Source of the DNA: CBDHCC01 sp965261015
Lineage (GTDB): Bacteria > Pseudomonadota > Alphaproteobacteria > Sphingomonadales > Sphingomonadaceae
Length of the DNA stretch: 64,000 nucleotides
Assembly: GCA_965261015.1 (NCBI GenBank)
Contig: CBDHCC010000001.1
Span: forward strand, 1,426,001 to 1,490,000
Direction of reading: 5' to 3'
Every line of letters begins with the position of its first letter. Within the stretch, counting starts at the first letter, position 1. The position numbers were made by a program, and so were the translations under genes. Under the pieces are notes generated by a model. It searched no databases. It had not been told where the DNA came from and worked only from the letters and a program-made list of their open reading frames with translations. Shown here piece after piece: positions 45,066 through 54,221 of the stretch.

Positions 45066-47723
45066 ATGCGAGTGAACGTGGGTCAGTCCGGTCGAGCCTC
45101 CTTTCGTGCGTGCCTGATCCTGGGAACAATGCTGGCCGGCGTGCCTTCGGCCGCGCTGGCGCAGGACGCGCCGCCGGTCGCCGCCGAGACGCCGCAGGAG
45201 GTCGCCGCGCCCGCCCCGCAGCCGGCACCCACCATCACCCGCATCGACGTCGTGGGTGCACAGCGGCTCGAAGCGACCACCGTGCTTTCCTACACAAAGC
45301 TGCGGCCGGGCGACGCCTATACGGACGCCGCCGCGGACGCGGCGATCAAGGATCTGCTCTCGACCGAACTGTTCGCCGACGTCGCGGTTGGCTTCGCGGA
45401 CGGGGTGGTGACCATCCGGGTTCAGGAGAACCCGGTGCTCAACCGCATCGTTCTGGAAGGCAACAAGCGCCTGAAGAACGATAAGATCCTGCCGGAGATC
45501 CGACTGAAGCCGCGCGAGATCTACACCGCGTCGAAGGTTCGGGCCGACACGGCGCGCATTGTGGAGCTGTATCGCCGGCAGGGGCGCTTCGCGGCCACGG
45601 TGGACCCCAAGCGGGTGGACTTGGAACAGAATCGCGTCGACGTGATCTTTGAAATCAACGAGGGGCCGAAATCCAAGGTCCGGCAGATCAACATCATTGG
45701 CAACGAAGCGTTTTCCGACGGCGAGCTGCGAAGCGAGATGGTGACCAAGCAGGCCAGCCTGTTGCGGTTCCTGTCGTCGAACACGACGTACGATCCGGAT
45801 CGTCTGGCCTTTGACCAGCAGAAGCTGCGTCAGTTCTACCTGTCGAAGGGGTACGCCGACTTCCGTGTCGTCTCTGCCGTCGCGGAACTGGCGCCCGACA
45901 AACAGGATTTTATCATCACCTTCGTTGTGGAAGAGGGCGAGAAATATAAGTTTGGTGACATCAAGGTGGAGTCGGCGTTGCGCGACTTCCGACCGGAGAC
46001 CGTTCGCCAGCTCGTGCGAGTGAAGACAGGCGAAACCTTCGACGCGCAGGAGGTGGAGGACTCCGTCACTGCCATTCAGGAGGCGGCGGGTCTTTTCGGC
46101 TATGCCTTCGCGCGGGTCGAGCCTGACTTCGGACGCAACCGCGATACCTTGACGATGGACATGACGTTCACCGTCGAGGACGCTCAGCGGGTCTATGTCG
46201 AACGGGTGGACATCAACGGCAACACGCTAACGGAAGACAAGGTCATCCGGCGTGAGTTTCGCCTGGCGGAGGGCGACGCCTTCAACGCCCTGCTCGTCAA
46301 ACGCTCGGCCGCGCGCATCAACTCCCTGGGTTTCTTTCAGGAAGGGCTGGAGATCACGCAGGAGCCTGGCTCGGCACCCGATCGGATCGTGTTGCAGGCC
46401 AACGTTCAGGAAAAGCCGACCGGCAACCTGACGCTTTCGGCCGGTTACTCCTCGCTGGAACGACTGCTGTTCCAGGCGTCGGTCGAACAACCGAACTTCC
46501 GCGGAAAGGGCCAGCTGCTGCGTCTCGCGGGCAGCTATTCCCGCTACGCCAAGTCGATCGAACTGGGCTTTACCGAACCCTACCTGTTCGATTCGAACCT
46601 GCAACTTGGCGGACGTCTTTTCCGTACGGACTATAACAGCTTCAATCCGAACAACCGGTCGGATTCGACCTACAGCCAAGTATCGACAGGTGCGTCGGTG
46701 AGCATCGGCGTTCCGCTGACCGAGTATTTCTATGCGCTGGGCCGCTATCAGATCTCGCGCGACAATCTGACGCTCGCGCGGACGTCCTTTTTCACCAATG
46801 GTCAGTGTGATCCGCTGCTGGCGGGACGCTATCTGTGCGACGTGATCGGCAACCGGACCACGTCCGCTCTCGGCTACACCTTGAATTACAACTCGACCGA
46901 CAATCGGCTGCGTCCGACGCGGGGCTTGCAGGCATCTTTCTCTCAAGATTACGCGGGCCTGGGCGGCAGCGTAAATTACCTGAAGTCGCAGGCGAACGCG
47001 GCGCGCTATTTTCCGGTGGGTGGCGGCTTCATCTTCTCACTGCGCGGAGAGGGTGGCTACATCTTCTCCTTCAAGGACTCGCCCGGCGCGGGACGCGACG
47101 CGATCCGATTGAACGATCGGTTTTTCCTTGGCGAAGGGAAGCTTCGCGGATTCGATATACGCGGTGTCGGACCTCGCGTTCAGCGTTTCCGCGCCGTGAC
47201 GGACTCGGCTGGGAACGTGGTATTCGACGACGCGGGCAACCCGTCGCTGATCACCGATCGTAACCAGTTCGTCGACGATGCGTTGGGCGGCAATGCCTAC
47301 TATCTGGCGCGTGCGGAGCTGGAGATTCCGCTTCCGAGCGGGGCGCGCGAACTGGGCCTCCGCCCGTCGCTCTTCGTCGATGCAGGCTCGCTGTTCTCTC
47401 TCACCCGGCCGCTGCTCACGACGCTGCTCACCGACGATCAGCGAGCGATCAAAGATGCGGCTGGCAACCTGCAATATTTGACGGCCGCTGGCACGATCAC
47501 GACGGATCCGACCACCGACGGAGTGGCCAACACGCTGTTGCGCCGTGACCCGTTCGTGGAGCGGTATTTCGGCAACAGCTCGAAGCCGCGGGTGTCGGTC
47601 GGCGTGGGCGTCAACTGGAACTCGCCCTTTGGCCCGCTTCGGCTCGACCTCGCCAAGGCGATCGTGACACAGCGGGGCGACGACACGAAACTCTTCACCT
47701 TCAACGTAGGAACGGCTTTCTGA
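45066..47723 (+). CDS. bamA: outer membrane protein assembly factor BamA
   Basis: 885 aa. A signal peptide (ACLILGTMLAGVPSAALAQ) is followed by a Pro/Ala linker, five POTRA domains (first ITRIDVVGAQRLEATTVLSY, last region VYVERVDINGNTL) and a C-terminal barrel with the loop-6 motif LRGFDIRG and terminal Phe (FNVGTAF). It inserts beta-barrel proteins, presumably including the ShlB-like protein in this window. AAGGA lies 6 nt before GTG 45072, so translation may start there rather than at ATG 45066, shortening it by two residues. It is 73 bp after rseP and one base overlaps skp. Confidence 0.97.
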   Translation: MRVNVGQSGRASFRACLILGTMLAGVPSAALAQDAPPVAAETPQEVAAPAPQPAPTITRIDVVGAQRLEATTVLSYTKLRPGDAYTDAAADAAIKDLLSTELFADVAVGFADGVVTIRVQENPVLNRIVLEGNKRLKNDKILPEIRLKPREIYTASKVRADTARIVELYRRQGRFAATVDPKRVDLEQNRVDVIFEINEGPKSKVRQINIIGNEAFSDGELRSEMVTKQASLLRFLSSNTTYDPDRLAFDQQKLRQFYLSKGYADFRVVSAVAELAPDKQDFIITFVVEEGEKYKFGDIKVESALRDFRPETVRQLVRVKTGETFDAQEVEDSVTAIQEAAGLFGYAFARVEPDFGRNRDTLTMDMTFTVEDAQRVYVERVDINGNTLTEDKVIRREFRLAEGDAFNALLVKRSAARINSLGFFQEGLEITQEPGSAPDRIVLQANVQEKPTGNLTLSAGYSSLERLLFQASVEQPNFRGKGQLLRLAGSYSRYAKSIELGFTEPYLFDSNLQLGGRLFRTDYNSFNPNNRSDSTYSQVSTGASVSIGVPLTEYFYALGRYQISRDNLTLARTSFFTNGQCDPLLAGRYLCDVIGNRTTSALGYTLNYNSTDNRLRPTRGLQASFSQDYAGLGGSVNYLKSQANAARYFPVGGGFIFSLRGEGGYIFSFKDSPGAGRDAIRLNDRFFLGEGKLRGFDIRGVGPRVQRFRAVTDSAGNVVFDDAGNPSLITDRNQFVDDALGGNAYYLARAELEIPLPSGARELGLRPSLFVDAGSLFSLTRPLLTTLLTDDQRAIKDAAGNLQYLTAAGTITTDPTTDGVANTLLRRDPFVERYFGNSSKPRVSVGVGVNWNSPFGPLRLDLAKAIVTQRGDDTKLFTFNVGTAF

Positions 47724-48370
47724 TGAACACCAAACGCTTGGCACTGGCGCTCGCCGCCACTCTTCCTGTCGCCACCGGGATCACCATGACCTCTCCGGCG
47801 GTCGCGCAATCGCGCAATCCAACCGCGTCCGTCGACCTGGAAAAGGTGGTGCAAGGATCGGCGGCCTACACAGCCGCGCAGACCCAGATCAACACGACCT
47901 ATGCCCAGAACCTGCAGCAGCTGCAGCAGCTGCAGGCCAGCACCAATGCGCAGCTGGAGCCCATCGTAACCCAAGCCCGCGCTGAGCAGGCGAAGCCGAC
48001 GCCGAACACGTCGCAGCTCCAGACGTTGCAGACCCAGGCCAATCAGATCCAGGCGCAGGCGCAGTCCCGTGCCCAGCAGCTCAATCAGCCGATCGAGATC
48101 GCGCGCGCCTATATCGGTGATCAGATCAGCCGGGCCATCGAGCCCGCCATCGCGGCGGTAGCGCGCAACAAGAAGCTGGGAATGGTGGTCAGCCGCGAAG
48201 CGGTGCTGTTCGCAGAGCCGGCCAGCGATGTGACCAGCGATGTGGTCGCCGAGTTGAACCGCAGCCTGCCGCAGGTCGGCATCGTTCCGCCGGCGGAGTG
48301 GCTGCAGCAGCGCGGCATCCAGACGGGCACACCGGCCGCTCCCGCGGCACCACAGCCACCACGGGGCTAA
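47723..48370 (+). CDS. skp: OmpH/Skp family periplasmic chaperone
   Basis: 215 aa. The signal peptide is LALALAATLPVATGITMTSPAVAQ. The body is a long helical, Gln-rich coiled-coil arm (NTTYAQNLQQLQQLQAST) flanked by a small body domain (SVDLEKVVQGSAAYTAAQ; KLGMVVSREAVLFAEPASDVTSDVVAEL). It escorts unfolded outer-membrane proteins to BamA. The C-terminus adds a Pro/Ala-rich tail. Its ATG overlaps the bamA TGA by one base, so chaperone and insertase are coupled. Confidence 0.92.
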   Translation: MNTKRLALALAATLPVATGITMTSPAVAQSRNPTASVDLEKVVQGSAAYTAAQTQINTTYAQNLQQLQQLQASTNAQLEPIVTQARAEQAKPTPNTSQLQTLQTQANQIQAQAQSRAQQLNQPIEIARAYIGDQISRAIEPAIAAVARNKKLGMVVSREAVLFAEPASDVTSDVVAELNRSLPQVGIVPPAEWLQQRGIQTGTPAAPAAPQPPRG

Positions 48371-48375
48371 TCGCG

Positions 48376-48831
48376 ATGTCGGACGGGGCGATGGACATCG
48401 GTGGCATCCTGCGGTTGCTGCCCCATCGCTTCCCGATGCTGCTGGTCGACCGGGTCGTGGCGATGGAGACGGACAAATCCATCCACGCCGTGAAAGCGGT
48501 GACGATGAACGAGCCGTTCTTCGCAGGCCACTTCCCGGCCCGCCCAATCATGCCCGGTGTGCTGATCGTCGAAGCGTTGGCGCAGGCCGCGGGTGTGCTG
48601 GCAATCCAGAGCATGAACCTGGCCGACAGCGGCAAGCTGGTCTACTTCATGGCGATCGAGAACGCCAAATTCCGCAAGCCGGTCGAACCCGGCCATCTTC
48701 TCAGTTTGTATGTCGAGATTGTGCAGGCGAAACGCGCCGTTTGCCGCTTCACGGGACGGGCGGAAATCGACGGGGCGCTTGCCGCGGAAGCCAGCTTCAC
48801 CGCTATGATCGCGGACGCGCCGACAGCCTAA
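48376..48831 (+). CDS. fabZ: 3-hydroxyacyl-ACP dehydratase FabZ
   Basis: 151 aa from ATG 48376; ATG 48391 is a second option. Hot-dog enzyme dehydrating 3-hydroxyacyl-ACP in fatty acid synthesis. ILRLLPHRFPMLLVDRV contains the catalytic His; NEPFFAGHFPARPIMPGVLIVEALAQ supplies the second active-site segment with Glu. In most Gram-negatives this position is surrounded by lpxD, lpxA and lpxB; none is present here. It lies 5 bp after skp. Confidence 0.96.
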   Translation: MSDGAMDIGGILRLLPHRFPMLLVDRVVAMETDKSIHAVKAVTMNEPFFAGHFPARPIMPGVLIVEALAQAAGVLAIQSMNLADSGKLVYFMAIENAKFRKPVEPGHLLSLYVEIVQAKRAVCRFTGRAEIDGALAAEASFTAMIADAPTA

Positions 48832-48931
48832 GCCGTATCTGGGTCGGCGTTTGCGCGGCCGGTCGCGCGCCGCTATGGGCGAGGCGAACCGCCGCTGGTC
48901 GGCATCAGCGGCTTAAATGGGATCGCAAGAC

Positions 48932-49159
48932 ATGAAGACCGGTATTCACCCCGATTATCACACCATCACCGTTCAGCTGACGGATGGTACGACCTATCAG
49001 ACGCGATCGACCTGGGGTGCGGAAGGCGACACTCTGGCGCTCGACATCGACCCGTCCGCTCACCCGGCCTGGACGGGCGGCACCGGCAAGCTGCTGGACC
49101 AGGGTGGCCAGGTCGCGCGCTTCAACAAGCGCTTCGGCGGCATCAGCCTGAAGCGCTGA
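48932..49159 (+). CDS. rpmE: 50S ribosomal protein L31
   Basis: 75 aa from ATG 48932 (MKTGIHPDYHTITVQLTDGT); ATG 48917 would add MGSQD. The pattern HPDYH and the late HPAWTGG...RFNKRFGG identify L31. It lacks the CxxC zinc ligands, so it is a zinc-independent form, the usual alphaproteobacterial type. The upstream 100 bp after fabZ must contain its promoter. It is followed after 10 bp by moeA. Confidence 0.93.
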   Translation: MKTGIHPDYHTITVQLTDGTTYQTRSTWGAEGDTLALDIDPSAHPAWTGGTGKLLDQGGQVARFNKRFGGISLKR

Positions 49160-49169
49160 TCGCACCACG

Positions 49170-50393
49170 GTGGATCGTCTGCCGTCCGACCCAGGTTCGG
49201 GCAGTCGTCGGCTACTAAGTCTGGACGAGGCGCGGGTCCGGGTGACTGGCCCATTGCCTCGGATGATCGCCGAGCCCGTGTCCATCGGCGCTGCCGTGGG
49301 TCGCGTGCTGGCGGACGGCGTCGCCGCATCCAAGGACCAGCCCCCGTTCGCCGCATCCGCGATGGACGGGTGGGCCGTTCGCCACCAGGATGCCGGCGGA
49401 CCGCTTCAGGTTGTCGGGGAGTCCGCGGCCGGCCATCCGTTCGCGCGCGCCTTGCAACCAGGTGAGGCGGTGCGGATCGGGACTGGCGCGGTCCTTCCGG
49501 AGGGCGCCGATCACGTCCTGATTCAGGAAGACGCCGCTCTCGACGGCGATCGGCTCACAGCGACCGCTGAGCAACCTCTGCGAGCGAACGTCCGCGCACC
49601 CGGTCGCGATTTCCATGCGGGGCAGGAGCTGCTGAGCGCCGGCACGCAAATCGTTGCGCGTCATTTGGGGCTGCTGGCGGCCCTGGGCCGCACTGATATC
49701 TCGGTGGTTCGCCGGCCAACCGTTCTGGTGGTCACCGCGGGCGACGAGCTGCGGGATCCGGGCGCGACGCTCGACCCGGGACAAATCTATGACAGCGCCA
49801 GCGTCGGCCTGCCCGCGCTGATCGACGAATGGGGCGCGCAGTGTTCTTGGCATGGCCGTGCGCCCGACGATCTTCGTGCCTGCGTGTCCCTCTGGAACGC
49901 GCTGGACGCGGCGAGTCTGATCGTGACGGTCGGCGGTGCTTCGGTCGGGGATCGCGACCTGCTGCGGGCGTCGCTGGCGCAATCGGGAGGGCAGGTGGAC
50001 TGGGCGGGCGTCGCGATCCGCCCTGGCAAGCCCGCTTGGGGTGGGACTACGAGCAGGGGCATTCCCGTCTTGGGGCTACCCGGCAACCCCGGCGCTGCTC
50101 TGGTGACCGCGCGGTTGCTGCTGAAGGCGGCCCTGACGACCATGCTGGGGCAGGGCAGCGCCGATCCGACGCGGATCGGGCAGGTCGCTGAGCCGATGGC
50201 GGCGAACGGATGGCGCGAGGCGCACGAGCGCGCGTGCGTGTCGCACGACGGGGGCATCGTGTCGCTCAGTCCGGTGGCGGACGGCGACAGCAGCCGCCTG
50301 TCCCCCTTCGCTTACGCCGACGCGCTGATCGAACGCGCACCGAACGCGGCACCGTTGGAGCGCGGGGCCACCGTGCGTTACCGAGTGATCTGA
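49170..50393 (+). CDS. moeA: molybdopterin molybdenumtransferase
   Basis: 407 aa from GTG 49170. Inserts molybdate into adenylylated molybdopterin for Mo-enzymes. N-terminal motifs are LPRMIAEPVSIGAAVGRVLADG and QPPFAASAMDGWAV; VRIGTGAVLPEGADHVLIQED follows. The MoCF-binding domain has VVTAGDEL, YDSASVGLPALI, TVGGASVGDRDLL and GLPGNPGAALV. No other molybdenum cofactor gene lies near, and the only neighbour is rpmE, 10 bp upstream. Confidence 0.95.
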   Translation: MDRLPSDPGSGSRRLLSLDEARVRVTGPLPRMIAEPVSIGAAVGRVLADGVAASKDQPPFAASAMDGWAVRHQDAGGPLQVVGESAAGHPFARALQPGEAVRIGTGAVLPEGADHVLIQEDAALDGDRLTATAEQPLRANVRAPGRDFHAGQELLSAGTQIVARHLGLLAALGRTDISVVRRPTVLVVTAGDELRDPGATLDPGQIYDSASVGLPALIDEWGAQCSWHGRAPDDLRACVSLWNALDAASLIVTVGGASVGDRDLLRASLAQSGGQVDWAGVAIRPGKPAWGGTTSRGIPVLGLPGNPGAALVTARLLLKAALTTMLGQGSADPTRIGQVAEPMAANGWREAHERACVSHDGGIVSLSPVADGDSSRLSPFAYADALIERAPNAAPLERGATVRYRVI

Positions 50394-50403
50394 TGCCGCC
50401 GAT

Positions 50404-50493
50404 TGGCGGGTAGGGTGGGATTCGAACCCACGGTGGGCTCGCACCCACGGCGGTTTTCAAGACCGCTGCCTTAAACCACTCGGCCACCTACCC
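50404..50493 (-). tRNA. tRNA-Ser (TGA)
   Basis: 90 nt including an encoded CCA. The acceptor stem is GGGTAGG/CCTACCC with G73; the anticodon stem-loop GCGGT-CTTGAAA-ACCGC gives anticodon TGA. A long variable arm (GTGGGTGCGAGCCCAC) marks it as class II Ser. The T-arm is GTGGG-TTCGAAT-CCCAC. Confidence 0.97.
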
Positions 50494-50568
50494 TCGACCG
50501 GCGCCTAGCGCAGCCGAGCGGCGGGTCCAAGGGTTCACGCCTGCCAGACGTTGTGGCAGGGGATCGGC

Positions 50569-51618
50569 ATGACCCGACCGCGCCCGATCCTGTCCGCCCT
50601 TACCGCCGCCGCGGTCGTCCTGTCCGTGGGCACCACATTGACTCTCTATCCCGCCACGCCCGCGGCGGCCCAGAGCGATGCCGGGCTGCAGAACTGGCTC
50701 GCCGCCGTTCGTCCCCAGGCTCTCGCATCGGGTGTCACGGCGCGGACGTACGATGCGGTGGCACCGACGTTGGTCTATTCTCCCAAGACGGTGTCCTACG
50801 ACTTCGCGGAGCCCGGCAATCCGAACGCGCCCATTCCCAATTTCGAGCCGTACCGCGCCCGCCACGTCGACGCGGCGCGGATCTCGCGTGGCCGGGCGAA
50901 GTATCAGCAGCTGCGCCCGCTCCTGTCGCGGATCGAGCGGGAGAGCGGTGTGCCGGAGGAGATCATGGTCGCGATCTTCGGGCACGAGACGAATTATGGC
51001 AGCTACACCGGTGACTTCGACCTCCTGAACTCGCTCTCCAGCCTCGCTTATGCGGGGCGGCGACCGGAGCTGTTCACCGGAGAGTTCTTCGCGGCGCTCC
51101 GCATCCTGGATCAGGGCGTGCCGCGCAGCCGCCTGAAGGGCAGCTGGGCGGGCGCGACCGGATACCCGCAATTTCTGCCGTCGGTGTGGCTGACGACCGC
51201 GGTGGACGGCGACGGGGACGGGGACCGCAACATCTGGAACGACGATGTCGATGCCCTGGCTTCCATCGCGAACTATTTCGTTCTGGCCGGGTGGCGACCG
51301 GGCGTGAAGTGGGGCGTGGCCGCCTATGTGCCGCCGACCCTCGACCGATCGGCCCTGCGGAACCAGACGCCCAGCCCGCGATGCCCGCGCACGCACGAAC
51401 GGCAGAGCCGCTGGCTGACGGTGCAGGAGTGGAAGGCGCTGGGCGTGGTCCCATCGCCGGGCTTCGCCGACGATGAGCTGGTCACCTTGATCGAACCGGA
51501 TGGGACGGGGCAGGCCGCCTATCTGCTCTCGTCCAACTACCGCGTCATCCTCGATTACAATTGCTCGACCTTCTACGCCCTGTCGGTTGGCCTTCTCGCG
51601 GATGCGGTGGCCCAGTAA
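50569..51618 (+). CDS. lytic murein transglycosylase, MltB/GH103 family
   Basis: 349 aa from ATG 50569 (MTRPRPILSAL). Export signal AAAVVLSVGTTLTLYPATPAAA. GH103 catalytic region: VAIFGHETNYGSYTGDFDLLNSLSSLAY with the catalytic Glu, GSWAGATGYPQFLPSVW, and DGDGDGDRNIWND. It cuts glycan strands in the periplasm. No lipobox is seen, so it is probably soluble. The last 17 bp overlap rlpA, another transglycosylase gene. Confidence 0.93.
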   Translation: MTRPRPILSALTAAAVVLSVGTTLTLYPATPAAAQSDAGLQNWLAAVRPQALASGVTARTYDAVAPTLVYSPKTVSYDFAEPGNPNAPIPNFEPYRARHVDAARISRGRAKYQQLRPLLSRIERESGVPEEIMVAIFGHETNYGSYTGDFDLLNSLSSLAYAGRRPELFTGEFFAALRILDQGVPRSRLKGSWAGATGYPQFLPSVWLTTAVDGDGDGDRNIWNDDVDALASIANYFVLAGWRPGVKWGVAAYVPPTLDRSALRNQTPSPRCPRTHERQSRWLTVQEWKALGVVPSPGFADDELVTLIEPDGTGQAAYLLSSNYRVILDYNCSTFYALSVGLLADAVAQ

Positions 51619-52381
51619 CCCTCTGCTCATCGCGCTCACCCTGAGCGCGTGCGGAACGGATGGTGTGGATCGCGCGCCCACCGTGCGTTCCTCCCTAAGC
51701 GCGCGGGTCAGCGACGCGGTGGTGAAGGTGGGGCGACCCTATTCGGTCGGCGGGCGTCGCTTCGTGCCGGCCGATGAGCCGGGACTGACCCAGGAGGGCC
51801 TTGCCAGCTGGTACGGATCGGAGTTCGAGGGGCGTCCGACTGCGAGCGGCGAACCGTTCCATGCGGACTGGATCACCGCGGCCCATCCGACCCTGCCGCT
51901 GCCTTCCTACGTCCGGGTCACCAACCGTGCGAACGGCCGCAGTGCCCTGGTGCGCGTCAACGATCGGGGGCCGTTCGTCGAGGGGCGGGTGATCGACCTG
52001 TCGCGCGGCGCGGCAACCCTGATCGGTCTCACCCACCTCTCGCCCGTGCGGGTCGAGCGTGTCGAGCCAGCCGAGGCGGACCGCCGCCGCCTGCGATCCG
52101 GTCGACCGGCATCCGGCGGCGACGCGCCTCGCCAAAGCGCCGACACTCAGATCCGGCAACCGCCGGCGAGCAACGGCCGCTGGACGCTGCAGGTCGCCGC
52201 TTTTGCCAGCAGGGACCGGGCGCTCGCAATGGCCACCGCGGTCGGGGGCCGCGTCGAGGCGGCGGGGCTGGTCCAGCGCGTGCGCGTCGGCCGCTTCGAC
52301 GACCGTGGGCAAGCGCTGGCGGCCTTGGCACGGCTGCGAGCGCGCGGCTATGGCGACACCCGCCTGGTGGTCGAGCCCTGA
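51602..52381 (+). CDS. rlpA: septal ring lytic transglycosylase RlpA
   Basis: 259 aa from ATG 51602. Lipoprotein signal with lipobox LTLSAC. The double-psi beta-barrel domain is GLASWYGSEFEGRPTASGEPF to RVNDRGPFVEGRVIDLSRGAA with the catalytic Asp in NDRGP. A variable linker follows, then a C-terminal SPOR domain (WTLQVAAFASRDRALAMATAVGG) that binds denuded septal glycan. It acts at division septa. Its start lies inside the MltB-like gene, so the two are coupled. Confidence 0.94.
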   Translation: MRWPSNPLLIALTLSACGTDGVDRAPTVRSSLSARVSDAVVKVGRPYSVGGRRFVPADEPGLTQEGLASWYGSEFEGRPTASGEPFHADWITAAHPTLPLPSYVRVTNRANGRSALVRVNDRGPFVEGRVIDLSRGAATLIGLTHLSPVRVERVEPAEADRRRLRSGRPASGGDAPRQSADTQIRQPPASNGRWTLQVAAFASRDRALAMATAVGGRVEAAGLVQRVRVGRFDDRGQALAALARLRARGYGDTRLVVEP

Positions 52382-52419
52382 ACCACCCGACTCGCCACGC
52401 CGGAGGACCCGCCACCATC

Positions 52420-53592
52420 ATGTCGTCGACCGTTCGATCCGCCCTGACCCTGGCCGCCCTGCCGTTGCTGTCCTTGCCCGCAGCGGCGGCGGCACCGCCC
52501 TTTTCCACACCCGCGCCCGTGGCGTACATGGTCGATGTGACGTCGGGAGCGGTGCTGTTCGCCAAGGACGCGGATCGCCGAATGCCGCCGGCGTCCATGG
52601 CCAAGATGATGACGGTTCTGGTCGCGTTCGATCAGATCAAGGCGGGCAAGCTGAAGCTGGACGAGATGGTCACGGTCCGTCCGGAGACGTGGCAGCAGTG
52701 GCATGGGCCGTCGGCCGGTTCGACCATGTTCCTGTCGCCCGGTCAGCAGGTGTCCGTCCAGAACCTGCTGCACGGGATCGTCACCCTGTCCGGCAACGAC
52801 GCGTGCGTCGTGTTGGCCGAAAAGATCGCTGGGACCGAAGAGGCGTTCGCGGCGCTGATGAACCAGAAGGCGAAGGCGATCGGGGTCAAAAGCTCGAACT
52901 TCGGCAATTCCAATGGCTGGCCCGACGAAGGGCGGTCCTACGTCACCGCGCACGATCTCGCGACCGTCGCCAAGGCCACGATTGACGAGCACCCGAAGCT
53001 GTACGACGACTTCTACGGCCAGCCGTCTTTCACCTGGGGCCAGACGATGGGCGGCGCGCCGATCACCCAGGCGAACCGCAATCCGATCCTGGGCAAGGTC
53101 GCGGGTGCCGACGGCCTGAAGACCGGGCACACGGAAGAAGCCGGATATGGCTTCACCGGGTCCGCGGAACAGAGCGGTCGCCGCCTGGTGATGGTGGTCG
53201 CCGGACTGGATAGCTTCAACAGCCGCGTATCCGAATCGGTTCGGTTCATGGATTGGGGGTTCAACGCCTGGGAAGCGCAGCCGCTGGCGCGCGCCGGCGC
53301 GGTGGTCGGCACGGCGGCGGTGCAGGGCGGGGGAGAGGACACCGTCCCGCTCGTGGCGCACGGAGCGCTGGGCGTGACCAGGCCGAAAGGCACCAACGGC
53401 CCGGTCCGCACCGTCATCCGCTATCAGGGCCCGATCCGCGCGCCGATCGCCAAGGACGCTCACATCGCCGATCTGGTGGTGACGACCTCGGACCTGCCGC
53501 CTCAGGTGACGCCGCTCTATGCCGGGGAAGCGGTGGCGGGCGCTGGCTTCTTCCGGCGTGCCTGGCTGGGGCTGACGGGCCTGTTCGGCTGA
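52420..53592 (+). CDS. D-alanyl-D-alanine carboxypeptidase (PBP5/6 type)
   Basis: 390 aa. A signal peptide (ALTLAALPLLSLPAAAAA) precedes a peptidase S11 domain with all three penicillin-binding motifs: SMAK, SGN (in VTLSGNDA) and KTGHTEEAGYGF. A C-terminal beta domain follows, and the last 20 residues (AGAGFFRRAWLGLTGLFG) look amphipathic, as used by PBP5 for membrane anchoring. It removes the terminal D-Ala from pentapeptides, controlling cross-linking. It is 2 bp from tmk. Confidence 0.95.
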   Translation: MSSTVRSALTLAALPLLSLPAAAAAPPFSTPAPVAYMVDVTSGAVLFAKDADRRMPPASMAKMMTVLVAFDQIKAGKLKLDEMVTVRPETWQQWHGPSAGSTMFLSPGQQVSVQNLLHGIVTLSGNDACVVLAEKIAGTEEAFAALMNQKAKAIGVKSSNFGNSNGWPDEGRSYVTAHDLATVAKATIDEHPKLYDDFYGQPSFTWGQTMGGAPITQANRNPILGKVAGADGLKTGHTEEAGYGFTGSAEQSGRRLVMVVAGLDSFNSRVSESVRFMDWGFNAWEAQPLARAGAVVGTAAVQGGGEDTVPLVAHGALGVTRPKGTNGPVRTVIRYQGPIRAPIAKDAHIADLVVTTSDLPPQVTPLYAGEAVAGAGFFRRAWLGLTGLFG

Positions 53593-53594
53593 CG

Positions 53595-54221
53595 GTGACG
53601 GGGCGACTGATTGCGCTGGAGGGCGGGGAGGGCGTCGGCAAGTCGACCCAGGCCCGCGCGCTGGCCGAACGGCTGGAGGCGCGCGGTGTCCGCGCAGTCT
53701 TGACGCGGGAACCTGGGGGCACTCCGGGCGCGGAAGACATCCGCGACCTCCTGCTGCACCGCGCGCCGGCAGGAGGGTGGGGCGCCCAAGCCGAGGCGTT
53801 GCTGTTCGCCGCCGCACGGGCGGATCATGTCGCTCGACGCATCCGACCGGCGTTGGAGGCCGGGTCCTGGGTGATCTGCGACCGGTTCCTCGCATCCAGC
53901 CTCGCCTATCAGGGTGCGGCCGCCGGGTTGGGTGAGGACGCGGTGCGGACGCTTCACGCAATCGGCAGCGGCGGCCTGCTGCCCGACGCGACCCTGATCC
54001 TGACGCTGCCGGATGCGCTTGCGCGTGAGCGGGTCTCGCGCCGGGACGGATCGAAGACGGACGCGATCGCGGAGCGCTCGACGGACTTCCACGACGCCGT
54101 CGCCCAGGCGTTCGCCCGGATGGGGCGGCACGACCCGTCCGTCCACGCCATCGACGCGACCGGCGACCCTGCGGCGGTCGCCAGCCGGATAGACGCGGTT
54201 CTGAGGCCCCTTCTGCCGTGA
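53595..54221 (+). CDS. tmk: thymidylate kinase
   Basis: 208 aa from GTG 53595 (VTGRLIALEGGEGVGKST). P-loop EGGEGVGKST, DRF motif in VICDRFLASSLAYQGAA, and LTREPGGTPGAEDIRDLLLH are the family marks. Phosphorylates dTMP to dTDP. The stop overlaps the GTG of holB by 4 bp; tmk-holB pairing is common in bacteria. Confidence 0.97.
   Translation: MTGRLIALEGGEGVGKSTQARALAERLEARGVRAVLTREPGGTPGAEDIRDLLLHRAPAGGWGAQAEALLFAAARADHVARRIRPALEAGSWVICDRFLASSLAYQGAAAGLGEDAVRTLHAIGSGGLLPDATLILTLPDALARERVSRRDGSKTDAIAERSTDFHDAVAQAFARMGRHDPSVHAIDATGDPAAVASRIDAVLRPLLP

Noticed and set aside
47912..47935. CTGCAGCAG tandem triplet-like repeat in skp
   Set aside because: It encodes LQQLQQLQ within the coiled-coil arm; coding bias explains it and it is too short for a useful repeat call.
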